Assembly (NCBI GenBank): GCA_017465025.1
Contig: JAFTXM010000098.1
Coordinates: forward strand, 1 to 39,847
Length of the DNA stretch: 39,847 bases
Origin: Oscillospiraceae bacterium
GTDB lineage: Bacteria > Bacillota > Clostridia > Oscillospirales > Oscillospiraceae
Direction: 5' to 3'
This document shows positions 32,878-39,847 of this stretch, piece by piece. The notes beneath the pieces are model-generated. The model was not told where the DNA came from. It ran no database searches and was given only the letters and a program-made list of their open reading frames with translations. Position numbers and translations under genes: made by a program. How positions within the stretch are numbered: the stretch's first letter is position 1; each line of letters opens with the position of its first letter.

Positions 32878-32915
32878 AAAACCCTTGAAAACACAGGGTT
32901 TTCAAGGGTTTTACG
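32878..32915 (-). terminator. Island-supplied terminator after tRNA-Leu
   Basis: Read on the minus strand, AAACCCTTGAAAA pairs with TTTTCAAGGGTTT around a short loop and runs into TTGTTTTG. It starts about 5 bases after the tRNA CCA and may replace the original tRNA terminator now found 12 kb away at 20831-20864. Confidence 0.6.
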
Positions 32916-32938
32916 TGGTGCGCGAGGCGGGACTTGAA
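32916..32938. repeat. Island attachment site, integrase-proximal copy
   Basis: The 3'-terminal 23 bases of the tRNA-Leu gene, including CCA, recur at 20867-20889 with one mismatch. The distance between the two copies is 12,049 bp, which defines the island. Confidence 0.85.
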
Positions 32939-33003
32939 CCCGCACGCCCGGAGTGAGCACTAGAACCTGAATCTAGCGAGTCTGCCAATTCCACCACTCG
33001 CGC
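32916..33003 (-). tRNA. tRNA-Leu (anticodon CAG)
   Basis: On the minus strand the gene begins GCGCGAGTGGTGGAATTGG and ends CTCGCGCACCA. The 7-bp acceptor stem (GCGCGAG/CTCGCGC) is perfect, CCA is encoded, and the T-arm contains GTTCAAGTC. The anticodon stem CTAGA/TCTAG encloses TTCAGGT, giving anticodon CAG (reads CUG). A long variable arm (class II) fits leucine. Its 3' end is the attachment site of the 12-kb island, and the tRNA remains intact on the integrase side. Confidence 0.95.
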
Positions 33004-33022
33004 ATCTCTGGAACGCTTGATA

Positions 33023-33051
33023 ATAATAGCACTGAGGGCGAAAATTGTCAA
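33023..33051 (-). promoter_or_regulatory. Promoter of tRNA-Leu
   Basis: On the minus strand TTGACA (33046-33051), a 17-base spacer and TATTAT (33023-33028) lie about 20 bases before the mature tRNA 5' end, a strong stable-RNA-type promoter. Confidence 0.75.
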
Positions 33052-33078
33052 GCGTTTTTTTGTTCAAATATTGTTCGC

Positions 33079-33107
33079 TTTACACTTAAACTAAAATATG
33101 ATATTTT
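33079..33107 (+). promoter_or_regulatory. Possible promoter of the DUF975 gene
   Basis: TTTACA (33079-33084) and TATTTT (33102-33107) are 17 bases apart, 38 bases before the ATG at 33145. Confidence 0.4.
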
Positions 33108-33144
33108 ATGGAAAAATGTTAGTTCGAAAGGTCGTGGTTCATCC

Positions 33145-33900
33145 ATGAACAACATCCTGCTTAAGGCGAAAGCACAGGATATCATCCGCAATCCAAAGTC
33201 CGGAGTCATCCGTGTGGCATTGGTGTTTCTCTGCATATCCCTCGTTTTCAGTGTGCTCTCCACCTATCTGATGGGCAGTGTATTTACCCAGAAGGATATT
33301 GAGCAGATCACTGCGCATATCCAAAACGGCAACGAGGAATTTGCCATTGAGTACATGATGGATAAAATGCCCTCCGCCGGGTCACGACTGGTGGATCTGC
33401 TGATACAGTTTGTGATGAGCATTGTGTCCATCGGTTTTATTATCTTCCTTTTAAACACCATTCGCGGCAACGCTCCCTGCCTTGGAAACCTGATGGACGG
33501 CTTTGCCTTCCCCTTCCGCATAATCTTCCTCAATCTTCTGGAGGGTCTTCTTATCGGGCTGTGGTCTCTGCTGCTGTTCGTGCCGGGTATTATCGCCGCC
33601 TACAAGTACCGAATGGCAAGATACCTGCTTATCGACCACCCTGAGTACAGCGTTGTCCAGTGTATCAAGGAAAGCACACGAATGATGGCAGGACATAAAT
33701 GGGAACTGTTTCTTCTGGATATGAGCTTTATTGGTTGGGCCTTTCTCACCTTTTTCCCGGTTATCGGCTGGATGGTGCAGATTTGGACCACACCCTATTT
33801 TGCCACCACCTACGCCCTCTACTATGAACAGCTTTCCGGACACTATGACGCAAGCGCCGACTATGTGAATTTCCAGAACGACCACTCCGAATGGCTGTAA
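33145..33900 (+). CDS. DUF975-family membrane protein
   Basis: This integral membrane protein of 251 residues has four or five hydrophobic helices, around residues 22-45, 85-105, 130-155 and 195-225. LFVPGIIAAYKYRMARYLLIDHPEYS and CIKESTRMMAGHKWELFLLDMSFIGW are the recognisable DUF975 blocks. The function of this Firmicutes family is unknown. It is monocistronic, with a terminator 5 bases after its stop. The ribosome binding site is weak. Confidence 0.85.
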   Translation: MNNILLKAKAQDIIRNPKSGVIRVALVFLCISLVFSVLSTYLMGSVFTQKDIEQITAHIQNGNEEFAIEYMMDKMPSAGSRLVDLLIQFVMSIVSIGFIIFLLNTIRGNAPCLGNLMDGFAFPFRIIFLNLLEGLLIGLWSLLLFVPGIIAAYKYRMARYLLIDHPEYSVVQCIKESTRMMAGHKWELFLLDMSFIGWAFLTFFPVIGWMVQIWTTPYFATTYALYYEQLSGHYDASADYVNFQNDHSEWL

Positions 33901-33905
33901 ATTTC

Positions 33906-33938
33906 AAAACCGCTTCGACACAAAATCGAAGCGGTTTT
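33906..33938 (+). terminator. Rho-independent terminator after the DUF975 gene
   Basis: AAAACCGCTTCGA (33906-33918) pairs with TCGAAGCGGTTTT (33926-33938) and is followed by more T residues. It lies between convergent genes. Confidence 0.85.
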
Positions 33939-33947
33939 TTTGTTTAC

Positions 33948-35168
33948 TCAGTACAGCAGTGAGCCGTGTTGGGGTTTGGGCTTGAATTTCGTGCCGGATA
34001 TAAGCCCCATGGCGCAAAACATCGTCACCATGGACGAGCCGCCATAGCTGAAAAACGGCAGCGTGATACCGATAACGGGGGTAATGCCAAGGCACATACC
34101 GATATTGATGAAGGTCTGGAAGGCAACGGCAGAGCCGACTCCCACGCACACCAGCATATCATAGGTGCGCCCGGACTGAAGTCCCACGCGGAAGCAGTGG
34201 ACAATAATGATGACCAGCAGCAGGATAACCACAAGGCAGCCGATCATGCCAAGGTTTTCGCCAACGCAGGAGAAAATAAAGTCCGTATGCTTACCGGTGA
34301 ACACCGAATAGCGGTGGCCCGGTTCAACACCGGTGAGTCTCCCTGAGGCAAGGGTCAGCTTACTCTGTGTGGTCTGCCAGGTGATGCCCCAGCCGTCCGG
34401 GTCGATGGTGGGGTCATAGGGGGCAATGAGGCGCTGCTTCTGATAGTCCTTGAGGAAGTACGTCCACAGCAGGGGGATGGCTGCCGCCACTGCTGCGCCG
34501 CCTGCGGCAAACCAGTAAAGCCGGACACCAAGGAAGAAGAACATGACAAGGAAGATACAAAGAAGAACCGTTGCCGAACCAAGGTCAGCCGAGACCACAA
34601 CGATGAGGCCGAACCAGATAAGAAAGTGCCCCGCCATCTGCACAACGGACATAAGGCCGTTTATATCCTTATACTCCTTTATGTAGGTCATGTGCTTGGC
34701 AGAGATAATGATATACAGTATTTTAATTATCTCCGAAGGCTGCACACCGATACCGGCAAAGCGTATCCAGCTCTTATTGCCGGTACCGTCATCCTGACCG
34801 AAGACGACCAGTGCCACCAGAAGCAGAATATTGATAGCCGCAAGAGCCTTCCACTGCTCACCCAAAAGGTCCGAGTCCAGCACGGTGAGCACAACGAAGC
34901 CGCCGATACCGATGAACATTGAGAAGGTCTGAACAATGACGAACTTGGTGGGATTTGTAAGTGCGCCGCCCTCTTCCATGCCAACCACTGCCAGATACAC
35001 CATGACAATTCCGAAAATGGCGCATATAATACAGATGCAAAGCAGGAATATATCGGCCCGCTCAAAAAAGAGCTTAACATAAGGTTTTATCTTTTTTATA
35101 TCGGCACCGCCTTTCAGCGAGTAGTAATTTATGACTATGGACAGCTTTCGACAAAAAGCCTGCCACAT
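33948..35168 (-). CDS. SEDS-family peptidoglycan glycosyltransferase (RodA/FtsW/SpoVE type)
   Basis: This polytopic protein of up to 406 residues polymerises lipid II in the cell wall or cortex. Conserved blocks include SWIRFAGIGVQPSEIIKILY, SADLGSATVLL (catalytic Asp region), HTDFIFSCVGENLGMIGC, and FFSYGGSSMVTMFCAMGLI at the C-terminus. About ten membrane helices are seen. Which SEDS role it has cannot be told; RodA-like elongation is most likely. The start is doubtful. The only upstream ATG (35168) lies 10 bases after a TAAAAT -10 box with no ribosome binding site, while AAAGGCGGTG occurs about 60 bases later with no ATG, GTG or TTG in frame. Confidence 0.9.
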   Translation of the reverse strand: MWQAFCRKLSIVINYYSLKGGADIKKIKPYVKLFFERADIFLLCICIICAIFGIVMVYLAVVGMEEGGALTNPTKFVIVQTFSMFIGIGGFVVLTVLDSDLLGEQWKALAAINILLLVALVVFGQDDGTGNKSWIRFAGIGVQPSEIIKILYIIISAKHMTYIKEYKDINGLMSVVQMAGHFLIWFGLIVVVSADLGSATVLLCIFLVMFFFLGVRLYWFAAGGAAVAAAIPLLWTYFLKDYQKQRLIAPYDPTIDPDGWGITWQTTQSKLTLASGRLTGVEPGHRYSVFTGKHTDFIFSCVGENLGMIGCLVVILLLVIIIVHCFRVGLQSGRTYDMLVCVGVGSAVAFQTFINIGMCLGITPVIGITLPFFSYGGSSMVTMFCAMGLISGTKFKPKPQHGSLLY

Positions 35169-35177
35169 ACAGGAGCA

Positions 35178-35206
35178 ATTTTAGCACATAATTTCTCTTT
35201 ACGCAA
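35178..35206 (-). promoter_or_regulatory. Possible promoter of the SEDS gene
   Basis: On the minus strand TTGCGT (35201-35206), a 17-base spacer and TAAAAT (35178-35183) are visible. The predicted start would fall within a few bases of the ATG at 35168. Confidence 0.4.
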
Positions 35207-35227
35207 CGGCATAAAGAGTGTTATAAT
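35198..35227 (+). promoter_or_regulatory. Promoter of tsaE-tsaB
   Basis: TTTACG (35198-35203) and a consensus TATAAT (35222-35227) are 18 bases apart, and the predicted start lies about 30 bases before the tsaE ATG. It overlaps the opposing SEDS promoter. Confidence 0.5.
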
Positions 35228-35263
35228 ATGACAAAATCAAGAACAATTTCTATGGAGCTGTCC

Positions 35264-35689
35264 ATGAGAGAATATATCACAAAAAACGAACATGAGACCG
35301 AGCTTGTGGGAGAGGGCTTTGCAGCCGGGCTTCCCAAAGGCGCGGTCGTTGCCATGTACGGGGATCTTGGCGCGGGTAAGACCGCCTTTGTCCGCGGTAT
35401 GGCAAGAGGCATGGGGCTTGACTGCCGCGTGTCCAGCCCTACATTTACCATTGTAAACGAGTATCTGGGCGAAAGGGAGCTTATACATTTTGATATGTAC
35501 CGACTCGCCGATGCGGATGAGCTTTTCGACATAGGCTGGGAGGACTATCTCAGCCGGGGCGCAGTTTGCGCGGTAGAGTGGAGCGAGAATGTGCAGGATG
35601 CCTTTTTCGGGGATGAGTACGTGGTGAGGATTGAAAAGCTGGGCGACAGCGAGAGAAAAATCACCATTGAGGAGGGCAAAGGATGCTGA
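35264..35689 (+). CDS. tsaE: tRNA threonylcarbamoyladenosine biosynthesis ATPase TsaE
   Basis: TsaE is the ATPase component of the TsaB-TsaD-TsaE complex that makes t6A37 in ANN-decoding tRNAs. The start at 35264 (MREYITKNEHET) has GGAG 6 bases upstream and gives 141 residues, the family size; an ATG at 35228 overlaps the promoter and is less likely. Walker A is GDLGAGKTAF near residue 38, followed by VSSPTFTIVNEY and HFDMYRL. The stop overlaps the tsaB ATG by seven bases. Confidence 0.94.
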   Translation: MREYITKNEHETELVGEGFAAGLPKGAVVAMYGDLGAGKTAFVRGMARGMGLDCRVSSPTFTIVNEYLGERELIHFDMYRLADADELFDIGWEDYLSRGAVCAVEWSENVQDAFFGDEYVVRIEKLGDSERKITIEEGKGC

Positions 35690-36375
35690 TACTTGCTTTT
35701 GAATCCTCCGCAAAGGCCGCCTCTGTGGCGCTTTTGAAGGACGGTGCGCTCGTCTCCCAGTACAGCCAGTGTACTGCCCTGACCCACAGCCGCACTCTTC
35801 TGCCCATGGCGGAGGATATGCTGAAAAATGCGGAGCTTTCCATAAAGGATGTGGACATGATCGCCGTGGCTCACGGGCCCGGCTCATTTACCGGCATACG
35901 CATAGGCGTTTCCACGGTGAAGGGTCTCGCCTGGGCCGCCGGCAAGCCCTGTGTGGGCGTTTCCACGCTGGAGGCCATGGCATGGCACGGGCTTAGTGCC
36001 GGGGGCTATATCTGCCCGGTGATGGACGCAAGACGCTCTCAGGTTTACAATGCCATATTCAAAATAGAAGGCGGCAGACCTGTGCGCGTGACTGAGGACA
36101 GGCCCATTGCCCTCAGCGAGCTTGCCGATGAAGTCAGCGCCCTGAACGCCCCGGTATTTCTTGTGGGCGATGGCACAGAGCTTACCCGAAAATATTTTGA
36201 AAGCGCGGGCATCCCCTGCGTGGCAGCGCCCGAAAATCTCCGCTGGCAGAGCGCATGGGGCGTGGCCATGGCGGCAACGGACAAGGAGCCTGTGTCCTCC
36301 GCTGAGCTTATGTGCGTCTATCTGCGCCTTTCTCAGGCCGAAAGGGAGCGCCAGGAGCGCCTTGGCATAAAATAA
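35683..36375 (+). CDS. tsaB: tRNA threonylcarbamoyladenosine biosynthesis protein TsaB
   Basis: This ASKHA-fold partner scaffolds TsaD in t6A synthesis. It is 230 residues. The N-terminus [17 protein letters not shown] and the block [24 protein letters not shown] around residue 65 are diagnostic, followed by [12 protein letters not shown]. It is translationally coupled to tsaE by a 7-base overlap. tsaD is not in the window, and no rimI is present downstream although that is a common neighbour. Confidence 0.95.
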   Translation: MLILAFESSAKAASVALLKDGALVSQYSQCTALTHSRTLLPMAEDMLKNAELSIKDVDMIAVAHGPGSFTGIRIGVSTVKGLAWAAGKPCVGVSTLEAMAWHGLSAGGYICPVMDARRSQVYNAIFKIEGGRPVRVTEDRPIALSELADEVSALNAPVFLVGDGTELTRKYFESAGIPCVAAPENLRWQSAWGVAMAATDKEPVSSAELMCVYLRLSQAERERQERLGIK

Positions 36376-36423
36376 GTTTATTCTTTTTAATTTTTCATGA
36401 GATACAAAGGAGAAATTGAGAAA

Positions 36424-37053
36424 ATGAGTAATGTATGTGTATTTGACCATCCTCTGATACTGCACAAGCTGTCCATCCTGAGAGATGAGAACACCAGCGT
36501 GAAGGAGTTTCGTGAGCTGATAAGCGAGATCGCCCAGCTGATGTGCTACGAGGCCACCCGCGACCTGCCTCTGGAAGAGGTGGATGTAAAGACCCCTGTT
36601 GCAATGGCAAAGTGCAAGCGCATTGCAGGCAAGAAGCTGGCTATCGTCCCCATTCTGCGCGCAGGTCTGGGCATGGTTGACGGTATGATGGCAATGGTGC
36701 CCAACGCAAAGGTGGGTCACATCGGCCTTTACCGTGACCCCGTCACCGTAGAGCCTGTGAAGTACTACTACAAGATGCCCACCGACATCAGCGAGCGCGA
36801 TATTTTCGTGGTAGACCCCATGCTGGCTACCGGCGGCTCCGCCTCTGCTGCCATCAGCTTCCTGAAGGAAGACGGTGCAAAGCACATAAAGCTTCTGAGC
36901 ATCATCGCCGCTCCCGAAGGCGTTGAGCGTATGCAGAAGGATCACCCCGATGTGGATATCTATGTTGCAGCTCTGGACGAGAAGCTCAACGACCACTGCT
37001 ACATCGTTCCCGGTCTGGGCGATGCCGGCGACAGAATATTCGGCACCAAGTAA
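36424..37053 (+). CDS. upp: Uracil phosphoribosyltransferase
   Basis: This enzyme salvages uracil to UMP with PRPP. The start at 36424 ([20 protein letters not shown]) with AAAGGAG about 10 bases upstream gives 209 residues, exactly the family length; an ATG at 36397 adds an untypical N-terminus. The PRPP-binding loop is [16 protein letters not shown] near residue 130, and the C-terminal [16 protein letters not shown] is the uracil-binding block. A strong terminator follows 14 bases after the stop. Confidence 0.97.
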   Translation: MSNVCVFDHPLILHKLSILRDENTSVKEFRELISEIAQLMCYEATRDLPLEEVDVKTPVAMAKCKRIAGKKLAIVPILRAGLGMVDGMMAMVPNAKVGHIGLYRDPVTVEPVKYYYKMPTDISERDIFVVDPMLATGGSASAAISFLKEDGAKHIKLLSIIAAPEGVERMQKDHPDVDIYVAALDEKLNDHCYIVPGLGDAGDRIFGTK

Positions 37054-37067
37054 ATACCTTTATATTC

Positions 37068-37099
37068 AAAAATGCTCCCTCGCAAGAGGGAGCATTTTT
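37068..37099. terminator. Rho-independent terminator between upp and the small membrane-protein gene
   Basis: A perfect 14-bp stem, AAAAATGCTCCCTC with GAGGGAGCATTTTT, has a GCAA loop. A and T runs on both sides let it serve the convergent upp and 37105-37281 transcripts. Confidence 0.9.
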
Positions 37100-37104
37100 C
37101 ACGC

Positions 37105-37281
37105 TTATTTTCTTTTCCTGCGGCGGAGGATGACAACTAAGGTCACAACCAAAGCAGCGACTGCAAGCAAAGCAAGAGGTATCGCCTGTATGTCCCCGGT
37201 AAGGAAAATGGCGGTCGGGCCGTCGGCGCCGCCGATGATTCCGATAGTGGCAGCGTTACTGTCAAAAAGCGTCATATTCAT
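37105..37281 (-). CDS. Small membrane protein with Na+-translocating decarboxylase beta-subunit motif
   Basis: This 58-residue protein (56 if the second ATG at 37275 is used, which is better spaced from GAGAGGG) has a short N-terminal part reading TIGIIGGADGPTAIF. That is the highly conserved motif of OadB/MmdB/GcdB beta subunits of Na+-pumping decarboxylases. One hydrophobic helix (IPLALLAVAALVVTLVVIL) and a basic tail RRRKRK follow. The full beta subunit is a ~350-430 residue polytopic protein, so this is either a stand-alone micropeptide or a relic. It starts 7 bases after the upstream glycosidase-like gene and ends at a strong terminator, which favours a real expressed gene. Confidence 0.75.
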   Translation of the reverse strand: MNMTLFDSNAATIGIIGGADGPTAIFLTGDIQAIPLALLAVAALVVTLVVILRRRKRK

Positions 37282-37288
37282 TTCCCTC

Positions 37289-38416
37289 TCATTCTTCCTC
37301 AGCTACGTCCACCAGCACCCATGAGGAGTTCTCGGGCAGGTAGTTTTCAACTACGGGTACGAGCCTGTCCTCCACCTTGCCCTTTTCCACATAGGGGGCA
37401 ATGTCTGCCTTATTGTAGTCGTAGGCGAATTTGTCGGTACGGTAATAGACCCTGTCAAACATCTTGAGAAACAGTGGGCCGCTCTGCCCGTTGTCGGCAG
37501 TTTTTACCAGCGCCTGTGGTGCGTCGATATAGATGGACAAAAGCCCTTCCCTGTCGCGAAGCTGCTTTGCAACGTTTACGGCAAAGCCGCAGACAGCGGT
37601 GGATGAGCTGGGGGTAGTGGACAGCTCACGGGTGTACATCAAAGGCACCGGCTCTGCAAAGGTGGGGTGCATCACATCTGCCAGCACCACCTCGTCAAAG
37701 CCCATGGCAAAAAGCTCCTGAGCCATTTCCACAACGTAGTTGCGGACAGACAGGTTATAGGGGTCAAGCCATGTGCCGTAGTCATCAATATAGTTGCCGC
37801 CGTTGTCGGCACGGCGGAGAGTGACGGTTGTACTGCGGGAAGCGAAAAGCTCATCCAGACAGCAGCTTATCTGAGCGGTGAGGTAGATATCCCGCTCCTT
37901 CATCTCAGTTACCAGAGTGGGCAGCTCAGCCGTAAGCTCGGTGGGCATACTGAGACCGTAGTTCAAAGCCTCGGCTGCATAGCAGTCCCAGTTCAAGACG
38001 CCTGATCTGGGCTTCATCTCGATAACAAGGGCGTTGCCCAGGGAGAGACGGGCCGTATACTCCTGAAGCTTTTCCCGGTTCACATTCTCCGCCGGGACGA
38101 AGATGGCGCGCATTTCCGGCACATCCTCTCCCGCTTCGGACTTTATATAGGAATAGTCAGGCGTGTCATAGATAAGCTCCGCATCCACCCGGTCAAAGAC
38201 CTTGACCTCGTTGCCCTCGCTGTCGATGGTGGTTTTACCCTCCATGAGAATGGGCAGTTCAATGGTGACGCCCTCCTTGGTGATGACGGCATACTTCTGC
38301 ATACCGTAGAAAAGCACCACTATGAGGGTGATGATGCCGGTTATTATGATTGAGGGGATGATGGCGTAATTGCGTTTCTTGCGCCGTCCCCGGTAAAATT
38401 CCGTTCTTTTTGCCAA
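37289..38416 (-). CDS. Membrane-anchored glycoside-hydrolase-like protein (DUF4015-like)
   Basis: This 375-residue protein has a basic cytoplasmic N-terminus, one membrane helix (residues 16-38) and a large extracytoplasmic domain. MRAIFVPAENVNREKLQEYTARL starts a TIM-barrel-like region. TWLDPYNLSVRNYVVEMAQELFAMGFDEVVLADVMHP resembles the DUF4015 putative glycosidase block (LDP then GFDE), but the family's usual D-Y-I-R-F segment is altered to ADVMHP, so catalysis is uncertain. It probably acts at the cell envelope. It lies 7 bases downstream of rpiB and just before the small membrane peptide in one operon. Confidence 0.7.
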   Translation of the reverse strand: MAKRTEFYRGRRKKRNYAIIPSIIITGIITLIVVLFYGMQKYAVITKEGVTIELPILMEGKTTIDSEGNEVKVFDRVDAELIYDTPDYSYIKSEAGEDVPEMRAIFVPAENVNREKLQEYTARLSLGNALVIEMKPRSGVLNWDCYAAEALNYGLSMPTELTAELPTLVTEMKERDIYLTAQISCCLDELFASRSTTVTLRRADNGGNYIDDYGTWLDPYNLSVRNYVVEMAQELFAMGFDEVVLADVMHPTFAEPVPLMYTRELSTTPSSSTAVCGFAVNVAKQLRDREGLLSIYIDAPQALVKTADNGQSGPLFLKMFDRVYYRTDKFAYDYNKADIAPYVEKGKVEDRLVPVVENYLPENSSWVLVDVAEEE

Positions 38417-38423
38417 AGTTCGC

Positions 38424-38852
38424 TCAGTCCTCTATCTTGGATATGCGGCGGATGTGCCGCTGGTCATTGGAAAAGGGGGTGTCAAGGAAGGTATCAACAA
38501 TCATAAGGGCAAGGTCAATACCCAGCACCCTTGCGCCCAGAGCCAGAACGTTTGCATCGTTATGCTCTCTTGTGGCCTTGGCGGAAAAGCAGTCACCGCA
38601 GAGGGCGCATCTTATGCCGCGTATCTTATTGGCGGTCATGGAGATGCCGATGCCGGTGCCGCAGATTACAATGGCCCTGTCGCACTCGCCGGAGACTACC
38701 TTGGCGCAGGCGGCCTTGCCGTAATCGGGATAGTCACAGCTGGCAGGAGTATCACAGCCGCAGTCGATATACTCAAGCCCCCGCTTTGAAAGATGCTCCA
38801 TTATCTTATGTCTCAGTTCATATCCGCCGTGGTCACTTGCTATTGCGATCAT
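38424..38852 (-). CDS. rpiB: Ribose-5-phosphate isomerase B
   Basis: RpiB interconverts ribose 5-phosphate and ribulose 5-phosphate in the pentose phosphate pathway (the family also includes allose- and galactose-6-phosphate isomerases). It is 142 residues. The N-terminal ASDHGGYELR carries the substrate-binding Asp/His, CGTGIGISMTANK holds the catalytic cysteine loop, and REHNDANVLALGAR is the third signature. The order rpiB, then the glycosidase-like gene, then the small peptide suggests co-transcription. Confidence 0.95.
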   Translation of the reverse strand: MIAIASDHGGYELRHKIMEHLSKRGLEYIDCGCDTPASCDYPDYGKAACAKVVSGECDRAIVICGTGIGISMTANKIRGIRCALCGDCFSAKATREHNDANVLALGARVLGIDLALMIVDTFLDTPFSNDQRHIRRISKIED

Positions 38853-38937
38853 AAGGATACCTCCCGCAAATCAATATTCATGTTATTCTATCACCATATT
38901 TCCCCTGCTTCAAGCACAATGCACGCAAAAGGCAAAT

Positions 38938-39847
38938 TTATCCGTCCTTTGCCACAAGCCGCAGAAGGCTATGCTCAAAGCCATAGCGTTCGGCAAGCTC
39001 CTTTGCCCGGAGAATGTTCTTGTCCGAACGCTTGCCGCAGCGTCTGGCACGGATCATGATGTTCTTGGGGGAATGTTCAAAGTCCACAAACTCTATCATG
39101 TCTACCCTATAGCCCATATCCTCAAGGATGCCGGCGCGGATGGAGTCAGTCAGAAGAGCGGACATACGCTCCTTTATTATGCCGTGGCTGAGAAAAATGT
39201 CCAGCTCCCCGCCTTTTTTGATGCCGGAATTGACCTCATGCTGGCAGCAGGGCACGGAGAAGATATACTCCGCCTTTTTCTCAAGGGCGTAGTGAAGGGC
39301 ATAGTCGGTGGCTGTGTCGCAGGCGTGGAGCGTAACTATCATGTCTATCTTTTCCTGATACAGAACATCCTTTGTCACATCCGCGTGGACAAAGCGGAGA
39401 TCATGATAGCCGTACTTTTCCGCCACCTGATTGCAGTGGGCCACCACGTCCGCTTTCAGGTCATAGCCGATTATCTTAGCCTTCATGCCCTTTTTGACGG
39501 TGAAATAGTAATAGAGCACAAAGGTCAGGTAGGACTTGCCGCAGCCAAAGTCAAGAATTGTTATTTCATCCCTGCCGCTTTCGGCAAACTCATGGTCGAT
39601 AAGCTCCACAAAGCGGTTTATCTGGCGGAACTTATCGTATTTGGAGCGGATTATTTTAAAGTCCGGAGTGAATACGCCCATGTCCACAAGCGCCGGGATA
39701 GTCTCCCCCTCGGAGAGGATATAGCTTTTTTCCCGGTTATGGAAGGCTATGCCGCCGGGTACAGGCAAGGATGCAAGGGTCTTTTTCCTATAGCCGCCCT
39801 TTGCATTGAGGCTGTACTGGGCGGAAAAATCTGCACAGACAATGAGC
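38938..39847 (-). CDS. SAM-dependent methyltransferase (Methyltransf_32-like), N-terminus beyond right edge
   Basis: About 303 codons are visible and the frame is open to the window edge. YDKFRQINRFVELIDHEF and ILDFGCGKSYLTFVLYYYF form the SAM-binding motif I of this family, followed by IGYDLKADVV, DMIVTLHACDTATDYAL and IFSVPCCQHEV. The partly conserved N-terminal region (AQYSLNAKGGYRKKTL, HNREKSYIL) lies upstream of the Rossmann domain. The substrate is unknown; related proteins are annotated as putative RNA or small-molecule methyltransferases. A TTG at 39768 is not the start, since the frame continues upstream. Confidence 0.85.
   Translation of the reverse strand, partial: LIVCADFSAQYSLNAKGGYRKKTLASLPVPGGIAFHNREKSYILSEGETIPALVDMGVFTPDFKIIRSKYDKFRQINRFVELIDHEFAESGRDEITILDFGCGKSYLTFVLYYYFTVKKGMKAKIIGYDLKADVVAHCNQVAEKYGYHDLRFVHADVTKDVLYQEKIDMIVTLHACDTATDYALHYALEKKAEYIFSVPCCQHEVNSGIKKGGELDIFLSHGIIKERMSALLTDSIRAGILEDMGYRVDMIEFVDFEHSPKNIMIRARRCGKRSDKNILRAKELAERYGFEHSLLRLVAKDG

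Noticed and set aside
32732..32956. 74-codon plus-strand frame running from the integrase end into the tRNA
   Set aside because: It overlaps the tRNA gene and the att region; its C-terminal residues are simply the translated antisense of the tRNA.
37669..38005. 112-codon plus-strand frame inside the glycosidase-like gene
   Set aside because: Opposite-strand shadow of a gene with a membrane anchor, coupled neighbours and a recognisable block.

Overview
The window is chromosomal DNA from an anaerobic, spore-forming, low-to-mid GC member of the Clostridia, most likely in the Oscillospiraceae (Ruminococcaceae) group. The evidence is a spoIIGA-sigE sporulation pair, a rubredoxin, Gram-positive AGGAGG-type ribosome binding sites, and the gene order pyrH-frr-uppS-dxr-rseP-ispG. 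No rRNA, CRISPR array or complete insertion sequence is visible. The one RNA gene found is a tRNA-Leu(CAG).

Layout. (1) 1-5289, minus strand: pyrH, frr, uppS, dxr, rseP and ispG (cut by the left edge). This is a nucleotide, translation and isoprenoid/envelope operon that lacks the usual cdsA between uppS and dxr and lacks rpsB-tsf in front of pyrH. (2) 5329-8187: a DMT-family permease faces spoIIGA-sigE head to head, followed by a short-loop rubredoxin. (3) 8533-20564: a catabolic module. An AraC-type regulator is divergent from E1alpha-E1beta-E2 of an acetoin-dehydrogenase-like complex. Next come a binding protein, permease, ATPase and second permease of a CUT2-like ABC importer, then the E3 dihydrolipoamide dehydrogenase. 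A convergent lipoate-protein ligase closes the module. No sugar kinase, isomerase or aldolase is present, so the imported compound may feed the dehydrogenase directly.

(4) About 20867-32938: a 12-kb integrated island. It is bounded by a 23-bp near-identical direct repeat that is the 3' end of the tRNA-Leu gene. It carries a tyrosine integrase next to the intact tRNA and a nine-gene minus-strand type I restriction-modification operon: half-size HsdS, HsdM, RhuM, DUF4145 protein, a membrane protein, full-size HsdS, a second membrane protein, HsdR and a DUF45 metallopeptidase. Its promoter lies between two copies of an interrupted palindrome, GTCAT-N9-ATGAC. GGGTCAA repeats at both inner ends look like integrase arm sites.

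(5) 33145-39847: housekeeping genes again. These are a DUF975 membrane protein, a RodA/FtsW-type SEDS protein, tsaE-tsaB, upp, a 56-58 residue membrane peptide carrying the motif of Na+-pumping decarboxylase beta subunits, a membrane-anchored glycosidase-like protein, rpiB, and a SAM-dependent methyltransferase cut by the right edge.

The least explained parts are the regulatory architecture and extra genes of the restriction island, and the dehydrogenase/ABC importer module of unknown substrate. All family assignments come from reading motifs by eye; no database search was run.
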